This document shows positions 19,179 through 27,661 of a DNA stretch of 64,000 bases, one piece after another. Source of the stretch: a virus; the IMG/VR virus record IMGVR_UViG_3300027659_000011, positions 62,001 to 126,000 of that record. One strand, written 5' to 3'. Position numbers and translations under genes: made by a program. Positions within the stretch are counted from its first letter, which is position 1. Every line of letters starts with the position of its first letter. Under the pieces are notes generated by a model that saw only the letters and a program-made list of their open reading frames with translations, was not told where the DNA came from and did no database searches.

Positions 19179-19844
19179 ATGGAAAAAACTTTAACAATAA
19201 AAATACCCAACAAACTTTGGGTAAATGACTTTTCAGAAAATAAAACTGCTGATTTTACATACTCAGGACCAGACAAAGTATGGTTTTTAATTGAAAAAAC
19301 AGACATTAGCGTATTTGTTAATCCCGTTACACATCTAACAGAACCACAAGTACGTGAAAATGAAGTTGCAGTAGCCGTTGAAATAGCTACTGCAACTGAA
19401 GCTGAATTAGCCGCAGCAATTATTTTACAACCAGAGTCAACACCTTATGTATACACTCATACTAAACAAGTAAACTATGATGGAAGCGTATATTATAAAA
19501 TAGCTAATCCTAAGCTAAAAGATTATTACAGTGTGGCAAGCAGCCCCGTAGGTGATTTATCTTTAGCATTAGTAGCAAAAGATACACTAAATCCTAATCT
19601 AATGCCTGCAATAAAGAAACAGCAGCTAATAGAAAAGTACCTAGCAGATCACGAGTTTGATACAGAAGATCGTACAAAAATAGAAGCACTTTTAGTAATT
19701 ATTTCAGATTATGTAACTAAAAATAGAACAGCGTATCCTTGGGAATTTATTAATATTCCAAATGATATTCCTGAAATACCCCCTGAGCTAATGGCTTTAT
19801 TTAATACATTACCTCCTGCAGCAGCTTTACCTGCTGAAGTATAA
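19179..19844 (+). CDS. Hypothetical protein between two Cys-rich adhesins
   Basis: 221 residues, no cysteine-rich region, acidic and Pro-rich at the C-terminus. It starts KTLTIKIPNKLWVNDFSENKTADFTYSGPDKVWFLIEK. It sits between two paralogous Cys-rich tip genes, which suggests a chaperone or a further tail component, but no family was recognised. Confidence 0.5.
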   Translation: MEKTLTIKIPNKLWVNDFSENKTADFTYSGPDKVWFLIEKTDISVFVNPVTHLTEPQVRENEVAVAVEIATATEAELAAAIILQPESTPYVYTHTKQVNYDGSVYYKIANPKLKDYYSVASSPVGDLSLALVAKDTLNPNLMPAIKKQQLIEKYLADHEFDTEDRTKIEALLVIISDYVTKNRTAYPWEFINIPNDIPEIPPELMALFNTLPPAAALPAEV

Positions 19845-19859
19845 ACTTAAGGAACAAAG

Positions 19860-20945
19860 ATGAGTGATATATTAACAAGTTCAGCAATGATTGAAAATCA
19901 AAAAACTTTGGTAAACTATTTAAGTTCGCTAGGGGGAAGCGGTTTGCCAACACTAACAACTGATGCTGGTTTTAGAGGTGTTACAGGAACTTTAACAGGT
20001 TGGCCTCTTTTACAAACTAAAAATTGGTGTTGTATTCCGCTTAATGCAGGGGTCTCTCTGCCTGTAGATGCTTGGAAATGCTGGGTTAGTCCGAACATTG
20101 AAATTCGAACAAATGGTTTTAAAGTATGTAATACTGATGGAAGCTATTGGAGATGCGATGCTAGTTGTACGTGGACCGTACCTGCAGGCGTAACTAGTGC
20201 TCAATTTCAAATATGGGGCCCTGGAGGCGGTAATAGTGGGCAATGTTGCTGCGGAGGTGCTCCTTTTGGACCAAGCGGTGCATATATGCTAGCAAAAATG
20301 AATGTAACTGCTGGTGACGTGTTTACACTGTGCGCAGGATGTGCATATTGTTGTTATGCTGATCAAACAACTCCAGGACTTAATGGTTCACCTAGTTATA
20401 TTACTGGCCCAGGCATAAGTATTTGCGCTACAGCTGGTAGAGGGTGTACAAGTTGCTGGTCTAAAGATGTTGGTCAGTTAACAAATGCTAATAATATTTG
20501 GTATCCATCGCAGGATGGTTGTGCTGCTACCTCGTGCTCAGGATTTAATTTCTGTTGGGATACTAGTGATGACAACAACTATGTGCCTCATGCTTTCTCC
20601 GAAAACGCTCAGTGGTGTGTAAAATGTGCTGATACAGCCAAAAATCAAACCTACTGGGGCGTACAAGGACTATGGCCTGCAATGGCTCTAGGTTCAAGCA
20701 TCAGCAGTTGTTTTCATTCAATATCTACACCCGTGGTTGGCTTTGAAGAGTGTACCCTAGAATTTAATTTCCCTAGTGGTTCTAGTTGTCAAGGTGGAGG
20801 ATTTGGCGGATGTTATTGGGGTGGTCCTAGTGGAAGCCTTCGTATTCCTGGAGCAGGCGGAATGGCATTAGCAATGGTCGGAGGTGGTGCCGCCATAGGT
20901 GGAGATAGTGGACGATTTGGTATGGTTTGTGTTAGTTGGAATTAA
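19860..20945 (+). CDS. Cysteine-rich, glycine-rich receptor-binding-type protein, paralogue
   Basis: 361 residues. Same plan as the gene at 18185: MSDIL start, CTWTVPAGVTSAQFQIWGPGGG core, a Cys-rich middle (QCCCGG, AGCAYCC) and a glycine-rich end with FGMVCVSWN. About 25 cysteines. A tandem duplication with a spacer gene between the copies is the simplest explanation. An AAGGAA Shine-Dalgarno-like site lies just upstream. Confidence 0.65.
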   Translation: MSDILTSSAMIENQKTLVNYLSSLGGSGLPTLTTDAGFRGVTGTLTGWPLLQTKNWCCIPLNAGVSLPVDAWKCWVSPNIEIRTNGFKVCNTDGSYWRCDASCTWTVPAGVTSAQFQIWGPGGGNSGQCCCGGAPFGPSGAYMLAKMNVTAGDVFTLCAGCAYCCYADQTTPGLNGSPSYITGPGISICATAGRGCTSCWSKDVGQLTNANNIWYPSQDGCAATSCSGFNFCWDTSDDNNYVPHAFSENAQWCVKCADTAKNQTYWGVQGLWPAMALGSSISSCFHSISTPVVGFEECTLEFNFPSGSSCQGGGFGGCYWGGPSGSLRIPGAGGMALAMVGGGAAIGGDSGRFGMVCVSWN

Positions 20946-20973
20946 AGAAAAACAAAATTAATAATAATTATTT

Positions 20974-22014
20974 ATGAAAAAAGCATTTGTAATAAATGGG
21001 GGAGCAGGCAGAGTGTTATGCGCACTGCCTGCTTTAGAATACTATAAAAATAATATCGACAAAGATGTAGTTATTATTGCTGAAGCATGGCCTGAGTTAT
21101 TTTTACTCAGTCCAACTTTAAGAAATAATGTATATCATGTTGCCCATAAAAATCTTTTTGAACAAAAACTAAAAGATAGAGAAATTGAATGTCCTGAACC
21201 TTACAGATTAAATGCTTATTTTAATCAAAAAGCTAATCTTATTCAGGCTTTTGATAAAATTATAAACAACTTAGAAAGCGTACCAAGCTCTAAACCGATC
21301 AATTTAGAGCTTGGTAAAGCCGAACAAGTATATGGATATAATTTAGTAAATCAAGTAAAAGCACAACTTGGAAAAGAAAAGTGTGTAGTATTTCAGCCCT
21401 TTGGTAGTGGAGTACGACTAGAAGGTAATTTTGTATTTGATACTAGTGGTAGAAGTTTTGAACTAAATGACGTTATTAAAATAGTAACAGATCTTAATAA
21501 AAATTATGCTGTAATATTAATGCTTCCTTTTAAGATACCTACAGATAGGGAAATAAATGCAGCAGTTCCAGAAAATATAGATTTAGTTAAATGGGCAGGA
21601 GTTATCAAAGCTTGTGACTACTTTTTAGGATGTGATAGTGTTGGGCAACATTTAGCTCATGCTTTAAATAAACCTACTACAGTTGTAATAGGCTCAACAT
21701 TTCCTGAAAATATATCTTATCCCGATAACAAAAATTTCAATATTATTGATAATGGAAAAGCAACAAGAACATATACTCCAATTAGATTAACTCATGATAC
21801 AGATGCTGAAAGAAACAATGAAGATTCAATGATTCTTAGCACCGATACTTACACTAAAATTATTAAAAGTGTAGAAAATAAACTAGGTGTTAGTAAAGTC
21901 AAAAAAGATTTTACTACAAACGTTAAACCAATAAACACTCAAGCTCAAAGTATGCCAAATTTTGCAAAAAAGGCTACTAGTTTGATTGAAGATGTAATTG
22001 CTAAAGAGGCATAA
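20974..22014 (+). CDS. GT9-type glycosyltransferase (heptosyltransferase-like)
   Basis: 346 residues. N-terminal FVINGGAGRVLCALPALEYY is the start of a GT-B fold of the GT9 (WaaC/WaaF) kind, and the C-terminal VFQPFGSG...ACDYFLGCDSVGQHLAHALNKPTTVVIGST is the typical donor-binding half. GT9 enzymes use ADP-heptose, which fits the downstream heptose activation genes. It directly abuts the carbamoyltransferase gene. Acceptor and exact donor are unknown; the last 30 residues are low-complexity. Confidence 0.75.
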   Translation: MKKAFVINGGAGRVLCALPALEYYKNNIDKDVVIIAEAWPELFLLSPTLRNNVYHVAHKNLFEQKLKDREIECPEPYRLNAYFNQKANLIQAFDKIINNLESVPSSKPINLELGKAEQVYGYNLVNQVKAQLGKEKCVVFQPFGSGVRLEGNFVFDTSGRSFELNDVIKIVTDLNKNYAVILMLPFKIPTDREINAAVPENIDLVKWAGVIKACDYFLGCDSVGQHLAHALNKPTTVVIGSTFPENISYPDNKNFNIIDNGKATRTYTPIRLTHDTDAERNNEDSMILSTDTYTKIIKSVENKLGVSKVKKDFTTNVKPINTQAQSMPNFAKKATSLIEDVIAKEA

Positions 22015-23814
22015 ATGGAAAAAACAGGATATATACTTGGAATTAGTCGTGGACATAATGCAGGAGCATGTTTATTAAAAGATGGTAAAATTATTTTTGC
22101 TATTGAAGAAGAACGACTAAGTAGAGCTAAGTATGATGGTGGACCCTATGCCGCTATGATTAAAGTAAAAGAGTACACTGATAAAGTAGATTTTATTGTA
22201 GTTTCACATACTCAAAGCTTAAAAGAAACTTGCGGTAAAGTTGATTTTTATGGGGATAATATCTATGCAGGACTTGCACGAAAATTAGGTCTAATTGACG
22301 GCAGATTAGGAACTCCTGATGAACACCCTCAAGTAATTGATCTTAGTAGTCAACACCATAAAATTCATGCAGCAGCAGCATTTTATCGTAGTGGATTTGA
22401 AGAGGCAATAGCAGTTATTGTAGATGGAGCAGGTAGTGCACTGCCAGCTACCTATAAAAATGAACCTATTATTTTATGGGAAGTAGAATCTATTATTGAT
22501 TGCGAGTATACAAAACCTTTTAAAACACTATACAAACACTACGCTTCTAGAAGTGCTGTACCTGTATATCATAACTTAGAAGAGTCTAGCGATAAACTAG
22601 GTGAAGAAGGTACTCATGAAGTATTAATGAGTGGACATGCAGGAATTACTAAAGTTTATGAAGCTGTTACAGAATATTGTGGTTTTCAAGCTATTGAAGC
22701 CGGAAAAACTATGGGATTATTTCCATATGGTAAACCCAATGATAATATTCCAAAATTATTTAATTCTGATACTAGAATACCTCTTTCAAATGCTAATGTT
22801 GTTGTGCCACAAATGCCTAATGGGGCAGAAGTTAGTCATATGGCGTATGAAGAGTTACAGACACCTTTTAGTATTGATAATCCCACACTACTACAAAATC
22901 GTAGAGACCTTGCTTATGCTTGTCAAACGGAAACTCAAGAACAAGTTCTTAACCTTATCTTAAAAGGTGTAGAAACTAGCGGTAAAAATAAAGTAGTGTT
23001 AAGTGGTGGTTATGCTTTAAACTGTGTGGCAAACTACTATTACTTAACAGAATTACATAAACGTGGCATTGAATTATATGTTGAGCCTGTTTCTAATGAT
23101 GGTGGTACGGCTATTGGTGCCGCCTTGGTATTCTATCATATGACGGAACCTGATGCAGTTAATGTAAAACATCCACGAGAAATATACTTAGGACCTGAAT
23201 ACAACTATTCTGAACAAGATATTGCTAAACTTGCTCATAAATATGATGCAGAAATTAGCGATACTACTAAAGAAGATGTAGTCGACTTAATGACTACAAA
23301 AAACATAGTTGCAATGTTTCAAGGCAGATCTGAAAACGGTCCACGTGCCTTAGGCAATCGCAGTTTGATGTTTGACCCTACGTTCCCAGACGGCAAAGAT
23401 TTTGTAAATGAAATTAAGCATCGTGAGTACTTTAGACCTTTTGCAGGATCTATATTAGAAGAAGATGTTCATGAATGGTTTGATCTTCGCGGTATGCCAA
23501 ATAGCCCACACATGATGTATGCTGTTAACTGTCAACCAGGTGTCGAAGAAAAAATTCCTTCAATTATTCATGTTGATGGTACTTGCCGTATCCAAACAGT
23601 TACACGAGAAGAAAACCCACACTACTATGATGTAATTAAAGCTTTTAAAGATAAAACTGGTATTCCTATTATCTTTAACACAAGCTTTAACTTAGGTGGT
23701 GAACCTTTGGTAGAAACTCTTGATGATGCTCTGTGGACCTTAAGTAAATCTGGTATTGACTATTTGTACTTACCAGAGTATAATAAACTTTTAACAGTTA
23801 AAACTAAACAATGA
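22015..23814 (+). CDS. Carbamoyltransferase (NodU/CmcH family)
   Basis: 599 residues, full family length. The N-terminal ASKHA-like half begins GISRGHNAGACLLKDGKIIFAIEEERLSR, with HHKIHAAAAFYRSGF and VIVDGAGS; further on are KTMGLFPYG, KVVLSGGYALNCVAN and GGTAIGAAL. The C-terminal half has QGRSENGPRALGNRSLM, REYFRPFAGSI and NTSFNLGGEPLVET. All are hallmarks of carbamoyltransferases that move a carbamoyl group from carbamoyl phosphate through a carbamoyl-adenylate onto sugars or natural products. The stop overlaps the next start by four bases. The target is presumably a sugar made or transferred by the neighbours. Confidence 0.9.
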   Translation: MEKTGYILGISRGHNAGACLLKDGKIIFAIEEERLSRAKYDGGPYAAMIKVKEYTDKVDFIVVSHTQSLKETCGKVDFYGDNIYAGLARKLGLIDGRLGTPDEHPQVIDLSSQHHKIHAAAAFYRSGFEEAIAVIVDGAGSALPATYKNEPIILWEVESIIDCEYTKPFKTLYKHYASRSAVPVYHNLEESSDKLGEEGTHEVLMSGHAGITKVYEAVTEYCGFQAIEAGKTMGLFPYGKPNDNIPKLFNSDTRIPLSNANVVVPQMPNGAEVSHMAYEELQTPFSIDNPTLLQNRRDLAYACQTETQEQVLNLILKGVETSGKNKVVLSGGYALNCVANYYYLTELHKRGIELYVEPVSNDGGTAIGAALVFYHMTEPDAVNVKHPREIYLGPEYNYSEQDIAKLAHKYDAEISDTTKEDVVDLMTTKNIVAMFQGRSENGPRALGNRSLMFDPTFPDGKDFVNEIKHREYFRPFAGSILEEDVHEWFDLRGMPNSPHMMYAVNCQPGVEEKIPSIIHVDGTCRIQTVTREENPHYYDVIKAFKDKTGIPIIFNTSFNLGGEPLVETLDDALWTLSKSGIDYLYLPEYNKLLTVKTKQ

Positions 23815-24218
23815 AAATTTTTGTAAACGGCACTTTTGACGTTTTACATCCAGGACACCTAGACTTGCTGAACTACGCAAAAAGTCTAGGTGACTTTTTA
23901 CTGGTTGCAATTGATTCGGATAGTAGAGTCGCCAGCAAAAAGGGTTTGGATAGACCTGTCAACCCACAATATAATAGAGTTAAACTACTAGAAAATCTCA
24001 AGGCGGTTGATGAAGTAGTTGTGTTTGACAGCGACATAGAACTAGCACAAACAGTAAAAATACTTAGACCTGACATAATGATTGTTGGATCAGATTATAA
24101 AGATAAAACCGTAATTGGTTCGGAATATGCAAAGCAACTTAGATTCTATAATAGAACAACACCTTTCTCAAGTACCCAAATCTTGGAAGATTTTATTAAT
24201 AGGCGACACTTGTGTTGA
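23811..24218 (+). CDS. hldE-C: HldE C-terminal-type nucleotidyltransferase
   Basis: 135 residues. FVNGTFDVLHPGHLDLL contains the HxGH motif (His13-His16) of cytidylyltransferase-fold enzymes; SKKGLDRPVNPQYNRVKLLENLKAVDEV, IMIVGSDYKDKTVIGS and the closing FSSTQILEDF follow the HldE nucleotidyltransferase domain, which makes ADP-heptose from heptose-1-phosphate and ATP. Here it is a separate protein, upstream of and overlapping the kinase gene, the reverse of the order in fused HldE. Confidence 0.85.
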   Translation: MKIFVNGTFDVLHPGHLDLLNYAKSLGDFLLVAIDSDSRVASKKGLDRPVNPQYNRVKLLENLKAVDEVVVFDSDIELAQTVKILRPDIMIVGSDYKDKTVIGSEYAKQLRFYNRTTPFSSTQILEDFINRRHLC

Positions 24219-24912
24219 CCAATATGTATATGGTCATATTGATAGATTAAGCCCTGAAGCTCCAGTTCCTGTATTTGTACCTGCGCACGAAGAAACTCGC
24301 AGAGGTATGGCAGGAAATGTTGAAGAAAACTTAAAATCTCTGGGTTGTACAGTACAGTTACTGACTATAAAAGGCAGTGTGAAAACTAGATTTATAGATG
24401 CAAGGTCTAATCAACATATTATGCGCTTAGATCAAGACGCTACTGGTGGACCTTTTGAGATTGAGTACCCACTACCCCCTATATTTGACGCAGTAGTAGT
24501 CAGCGACTATAACAAAGGCTGTGTTAGCTACGAATTAGTTGAACAACTAATAAGGATGTTCCCTTGCCCTATATTTGTTGACACTAAGAAAACAGATTTA
24601 GCTAGATTTGAAGGCACCTTTGTAAAGATTAATAATTTAGAAAATTCACTAGCTAAAACGTTTCCAAGTCAATTAATTGTAACACTTGGTAAACACGGTA
24701 CACGTTATAACGATGTTGTCTATCCTGCACCCGTTGTAGAAGTAGCAGATGTTTGTGGGGCAGGAGATACCTTTTTAGCAGCATTAACTTATGAATACTT
24801 AAATACAAAAGATATGGTTAAAGCTATTGAGTTTGCTAATCGTGCAGCTGCAATAACAGTAAAACATATGGGTGTTTATGCACCCACATTGAAAGAAATA
24901 AATGAGGCTTAA
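24127..24912 (+). CDS. hldE-N: HldE N-terminal-type sugar kinase (PfkB family)
   Basis: 261 residues from the ATG at 24127; a TTG at 24115 is an alternative. ILLIGDTCVDQYVYGHIDRLSPEAPVPVF matches the opening of RfaE/HldE kinase, MAGNVEENLKSLG replaces the usual GGAANVA, and DVCGAGDTFLAAL is the PfkB signature with the catalytic Asp. In the pathway it phosphorylates heptose-7-phosphate at C1. It overlaps the nucleotidyltransferase gene by about 90 bases in another frame, so the two activities are encoded by overlapping genes. Confidence 0.85.
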   Translation: MQSNLDSIIEQHLSQVPKSWKILLIGDTCVDQYVYGHIDRLSPEAPVPVFVPAHEETRRGMAGNVEENLKSLGCTVQLLTIKGSVKTRFIDARSNQHIMRLDQDATGGPFEIEYPLPPIFDAVVVSDYNKGCVSYELVEQLIRMFPCPIFVDTKKTDLARFEGTFVKINNLENSLAKTFPSQLIVTLGKHGTRYNDVVYPAPVVEVADVCGAGDTFLAALTYEYLNTKDMVKAIEFANRAAAITVKHMGVYAPTLKEINEA

Positions 24913-25258
24913 TGGGTTTGTAGAAAAAGGTTGGGGCTCAGAGTTAATTTGGGCAACTAATGATAAATATTGTGGTAAGTTAATGAAATTTAACAAAGAC
25001 GCAAAATTTTCAATGCACTTTCACGCTGAAAAAGATGAAAGCTGGTATATCTTAGAAGGCAGATTTCTTATTAAGTTTATTGAGACCAATGACGCAAGCC
25101 TACACGAAGTAGTGTTAAAAGCTGGGGAAGTGTGGCGAAATAGACCCCTACAACCTCACCAAGTTGTTTGCATTGAAGCAGGTACAATTATTGAGGTTAG
25201 TACACCAGATTCAGTAGAAGATAATTATAGAATTATGCCAGGTGATAGTCAACAATGA
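24902..25258 (+). CDS. Cupin-fold sugar isomerase-like protein
   Basis: 118 residues. KFSMHFHAEKDESWYILEGRFLIKF is cupin motif 1 (His-x-His and Glu) and PHQVVCIEAGTIIEVSTP is motif 2, close to small mannose-6-phosphate isomerase-like and sugar isomerase cupins. It overlaps the kinase by 11 bases and the next gene by 4. A role in supplying a sugar phosphate to the heptose genes is inference; classical GmhA isomerase is not present in the window. Confidence 0.7.
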   Translation: MRLNGFVEKGWGSELIWATNDKYCGKLMKFNKDAKFSMHFHAEKDESWYILEGRFLIKFIETNDASLHEVVLKAGEVWRNRPLQPHQVVCIEAGTIIEVSTPDSVEDNYRIMPGDSQQ

Positions 25259-25563
25259 AATATATTATAGATATTGACGGAACAATTTGCTCAGTTGTTC
25301 TTAACGATGATGGCAGTGTAAACTATGATAAAACACAGCCGTACAAAGACAGAATTAAAAAAATCAATAAGTTAATAAGTGAAGGTCACGAAATAACTTA
25401 TTGGACAGCCAGAGGATCTGCATCTGGCGTTGATAGGTCAGAATTGACCAGAAAACAGCTCACAGAGTGGGGAGCAAGATATCACGAACTGTTATTTTAT
25501 AAACCTGTTTATGATATTTGGATTGATGACAAAGCCATTAACTCAGAACAATACTTTAAATGA
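25255..25563 (+). CDS. HAD-superfamily phosphatase (capsule/LPS-associated type)
   Basis: 102 residues. IDIDGTIC (DxDGT motif) at the start, TYWTARGS as motif II and DIWIDDKA as motif IV fit small HAD phosphatases common in polysaccharide clusters. Position suggests the GmhB step (removing the 7-phosphate of heptose bisphosphate), but GmhB is about twice as long and has a zinc loop that is missing here, so it would be an analogue. Four-base overlaps on both sides. Confidence 0.75.
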   Translation: MKYIIDIDGTICSVVLNDDGSVNYDKTQPYKDRIKKINKLISEGHEITYWTARGSASGVDRSELTRKQLTEWGARYHELLFYKPVYDIWIDDKAINSEQYFK

Positions 25564-26342
25564 AAATTTTATTAACAGGACACCGCGGTTTTATTGGCAA
25601 AAACTTATTAAAAGTCTTAGAAAACGCCGACCACGAGATTAGTACGTTTGAGTGGGATGATGGAAATATGCCCAGCGTTATGGAACAAGACTGGGTCATA
25701 CACATTGGTGGAATTAGCTCAACTACTGAGCGTGATGTTGACAAAATTATGCGACAAAATTATGATTTTAGTCGCCAACTATTTGCTGCTTGTAAAATTT
25801 ACGGAGTAAATTTACAGTATGCAAGCAGCGCTAGCATATACGGTTTAGGGTCAGATTTTAAAGAAACAGCACCTGTAGATCCAAGAAATGCCTATGCTTG
25901 GTCTAAATATATGTTTGAACGATACCATCAACAACATCAAGGTGGTAATATAGTACAAGGATTTCGTTACTTCAATGTATATGGATTAGGTGAAGACCAC
26001 AAAGGATCTCAGGCTAGTCCCTACCACCAATTTAAAAATCAAGCAGTTAAAGATGGTAAAATAAAAGTATTTGAAAATAGCCAAGATTATAGAAGAGATT
26101 TTGTACCAGTTGAGCAGATAGTTGCTACTCATCTGGCTTTTTTAAATAGTCAAGAATCAGGTATATTCAACATTGGCACAGGTACTACACAAAGCTTTTT
26201 AGAAGTAGCTGAGTATTTTAATGTTCCAATTGAAACAATACCAATGCCTGAACAACTAAAGGCAAGTTACCAAAAGTATACTTGTGCTGACATGACTAAA
26301 ACACGTAAGATTTATGACTACACTAAAAGAACTGACGCATGA
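25560..26342 (+). CDS. hldD: ADP-heptose 6-epimerase-like protein (HldD type)
   Basis: 260 residues, shorter than E. coli HldD (about 310) but colinear. TGHRGFIG (residues 6-13) is the NAD(P) Rossmann motif; ISSTTERD, YASSASIYG, YAWSK (Tyr112, Lys116), GFRYFNVYGLGEDHKGSQAS, RDFVPVEQI and LKASYQKYTCADM all match HldD positions. HldD turns ADP-D-glycero-D-manno-heptose into the L,D form used by heptosyltransferases. Other extended SDR epimerases are possible, but the HKGS and CSSTTE-like motifs favour HldD. Overlaps heme oxygenase by 29 bases. Confidence 0.8.
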   Translation: MKILLTGHRGFIGKNLLKVLENADHEISTFEWDDGNMPSVMEQDWVIHIGGISSTTERDVDKIMRQNYDFSRQLFAACKIYGVNLQYASSASIYGLGSDFKETAPVDPRNAYAWSKYMFERYHQQHQGGNIVQGFRYFNVYGLGEDHKGSQASPYHQFKNQAVKDGKIKVFENSQDYRRDFVPVEQIVATHLAFLNSQESGIFNIGTGTTQSFLEVAEYFNVPIETIPMPEQLKASYQKYTCADMTKTRKIYDYTKRTDA

Positions 26343-26853
26343 AAACCATGCAAAAGCAGAGGCTCATCCGTTCACAAAATTATTAATAACAGGTAATCTT
26401 CCTAGTCATGTATATGCCGACTACTTATATAATCAATTAGCTGCATATAATGCACTAGAAATATTATGTGAACAGCATGGTTTATTAGAAGGTATTGAAG
26501 ATATTAAAAGATCAGAAAAGATAATTAATGATTTAAATGAATTTATTGATGAATATCCTGAAGTACAGATTTACCCTTCTACATTAGACTATGTAGACTA
26601 TTTAGAAAAAGCATCGAGTAAACAGTTATTAGCTCATCTATATGTACGTCATATGGGCGATATGTATGGTGGACAGCTTATAAAAACAAAGATACCTGGT
26701 AATGGTACTATGTATGATTTTGAAAATCGTAAAGAGCTTATTCAAAAACTACGTGAAAGATTAACTGAAGATTTAGCAACAGAAGCAAATTATTGTTTTG
26801 AGCAAATTTTTTCAACATTCACGGAGTTAGCTAATGAGCACAATATTCTATAA
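26314..26853 (+). CDS. ho: Heme oxygenase
   Basis: 179 residues. LKELTHENHAKAEAHPF aligns with the proximal helix of heme oxygenases, with His12 in the place of the heme-ligating His. YVRHMGDMYGGQLIK is the distal helix signature (GDxxGGQ). Heme oxygenase opens heme to biliverdin, iron and CO using reduced ferredoxin. The ATG lies inside the end of hldD and the stop lies inside the next gene, so it is the middle of a translationally coupled trio. Phage heme oxygenases are known from cyanophages and marine phages; next to a bilin reductase this is a bilin-making pair. Confidence 0.9.
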   Translation: MTTLKELTHENHAKAEAHPFTKLLITGNLPSHVYADYLYNQLAAYNALEILCEQHGLLEGIEDIKRSEKIINDLNEFIDEYPEVQIYPSTLDYVDYLEKASSKQLLAHLYVRHMGDMYGGQLIKTKIPGNGTMYDFENRKELIQKLRERLTEDLATEANYCFEQIFSTFTELANEHNIL

Positions 26854-27526
26854 ATTAAAAGCTCATGCACTAGAATTAGAATCAATTCTTAGTGCTAGAG
26901 CTTTTTCTTCGCCTTCAGAAATCACCTCAGAATGGTACACTAAGAATTTTTCTAGTGCTTGGGTTCGTAGAGCTAACCTAGATGTTATTGACGTATCAGA
27001 TTCTAAAAAACTGTATATGATGCATCTATGTATATTTCCCCATACATATGACGCTGCTCCTATATATGGATTCGATATCATAGCTGGTACAAATAAAATT
27101 ACAGGTGCCTTTTTAGATTTTTCACCTACAGGAGATCCTGAACATCCACTATGTAAGTGGTTTCAAGAGTTTGTAGAGCCAACATCATGGGCAAAACCCA
27201 GAGAATTACCTGAATGGGCACGAAACATATTTTCAAATCGTATGGTTGCTGCAGGTAATATTAATACTGATTTTGAATTAGCCGTATTACTAGAAATAAG
27301 TAAAAAGTCATTGGTTCACTATTTAGACAATATATCAAAACATCGCCCAATGTTAAAGTATGAAGATATGATATCACAGAATAATTTTACTGAAAAGCAA
27401 AATTATTACTGTCAGCAACAAAAATGCAATCCACATACTCCAAGAGTATTAAAAACATTAGGGTTTAATGATGAACAAGTACATGAGTACATACATAAAG
27501 AGCTATTTCCTGAAATCCCCGTTTAG
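26834..27526 (+). CDS. pcyX: Ferredoxin-dependent bilin reductase (PcyX/PebS-like)
   Basis: 230 residues, typical for the HY2/FDBR family. APIYGFDIIAGTNKITGAFLDFSP (residues about 75-98) is the central sheet with the conserved Asp (Asp95), and YYCQQQKCNPHTPRVLKTLGFNDE...YIHKELFPEI is the C-terminal FDBR signature. These enzymes reduce biliverdin to phycobilins using ferredoxin. Overlap with the heme oxygenase gene by 20 bases gives a heme-to-bilin route. Of the family, phage PcyX in proteobacterial phages is the best fit by context; which bilin is made cannot be read from sequence. A terminator follows. Confidence 0.85.
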   Translation: MSTIFYKLKAHALELESILSARAFSSPSEITSEWYTKNFSSAWVRRANLDVIDVSDSKKLYMMHLCIFPHTYDAAPIYGFDIIAGTNKITGAFLDFSPTGDPEHPLCKWFQEFVEPTSWAKPRELPEWARNIFSNRMVAAGNINTDFELAVLLEISKKSLVHYLDNISKHRPMLKYEDMISQNNFTEKQNYYCQQQKCNPHTPRVLKTLGFNDEQVHEYIHKELFPEIPV

Positions 27527-27611
27527 TACAGAATACATATATTATTTATCAGGATTAGTTTACTGGGAAGATTTCCACAGTACGACTCCTAGCCCTTAAA
27601 AAATAAATTTA

Positions 27612-27647
27612 AAAAAGTTCTGAGTACGAGTATACCAAGAACTTTTT
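27612..27647 (+). terminator. Intrinsic terminator after bilin reductase
   Basis: AAAAAGTTCT (27612-27621) pairs with AGAACTTTTT (27638-27647), ending in T-rich sequence. It closes the sugar/bilin cassette. A second small hairpin (TACTG...CAGTA) lies at about 27561-27582. Confidence 0.85.
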
Positions 27648-27661
27648 GTTTTATCAAAATT

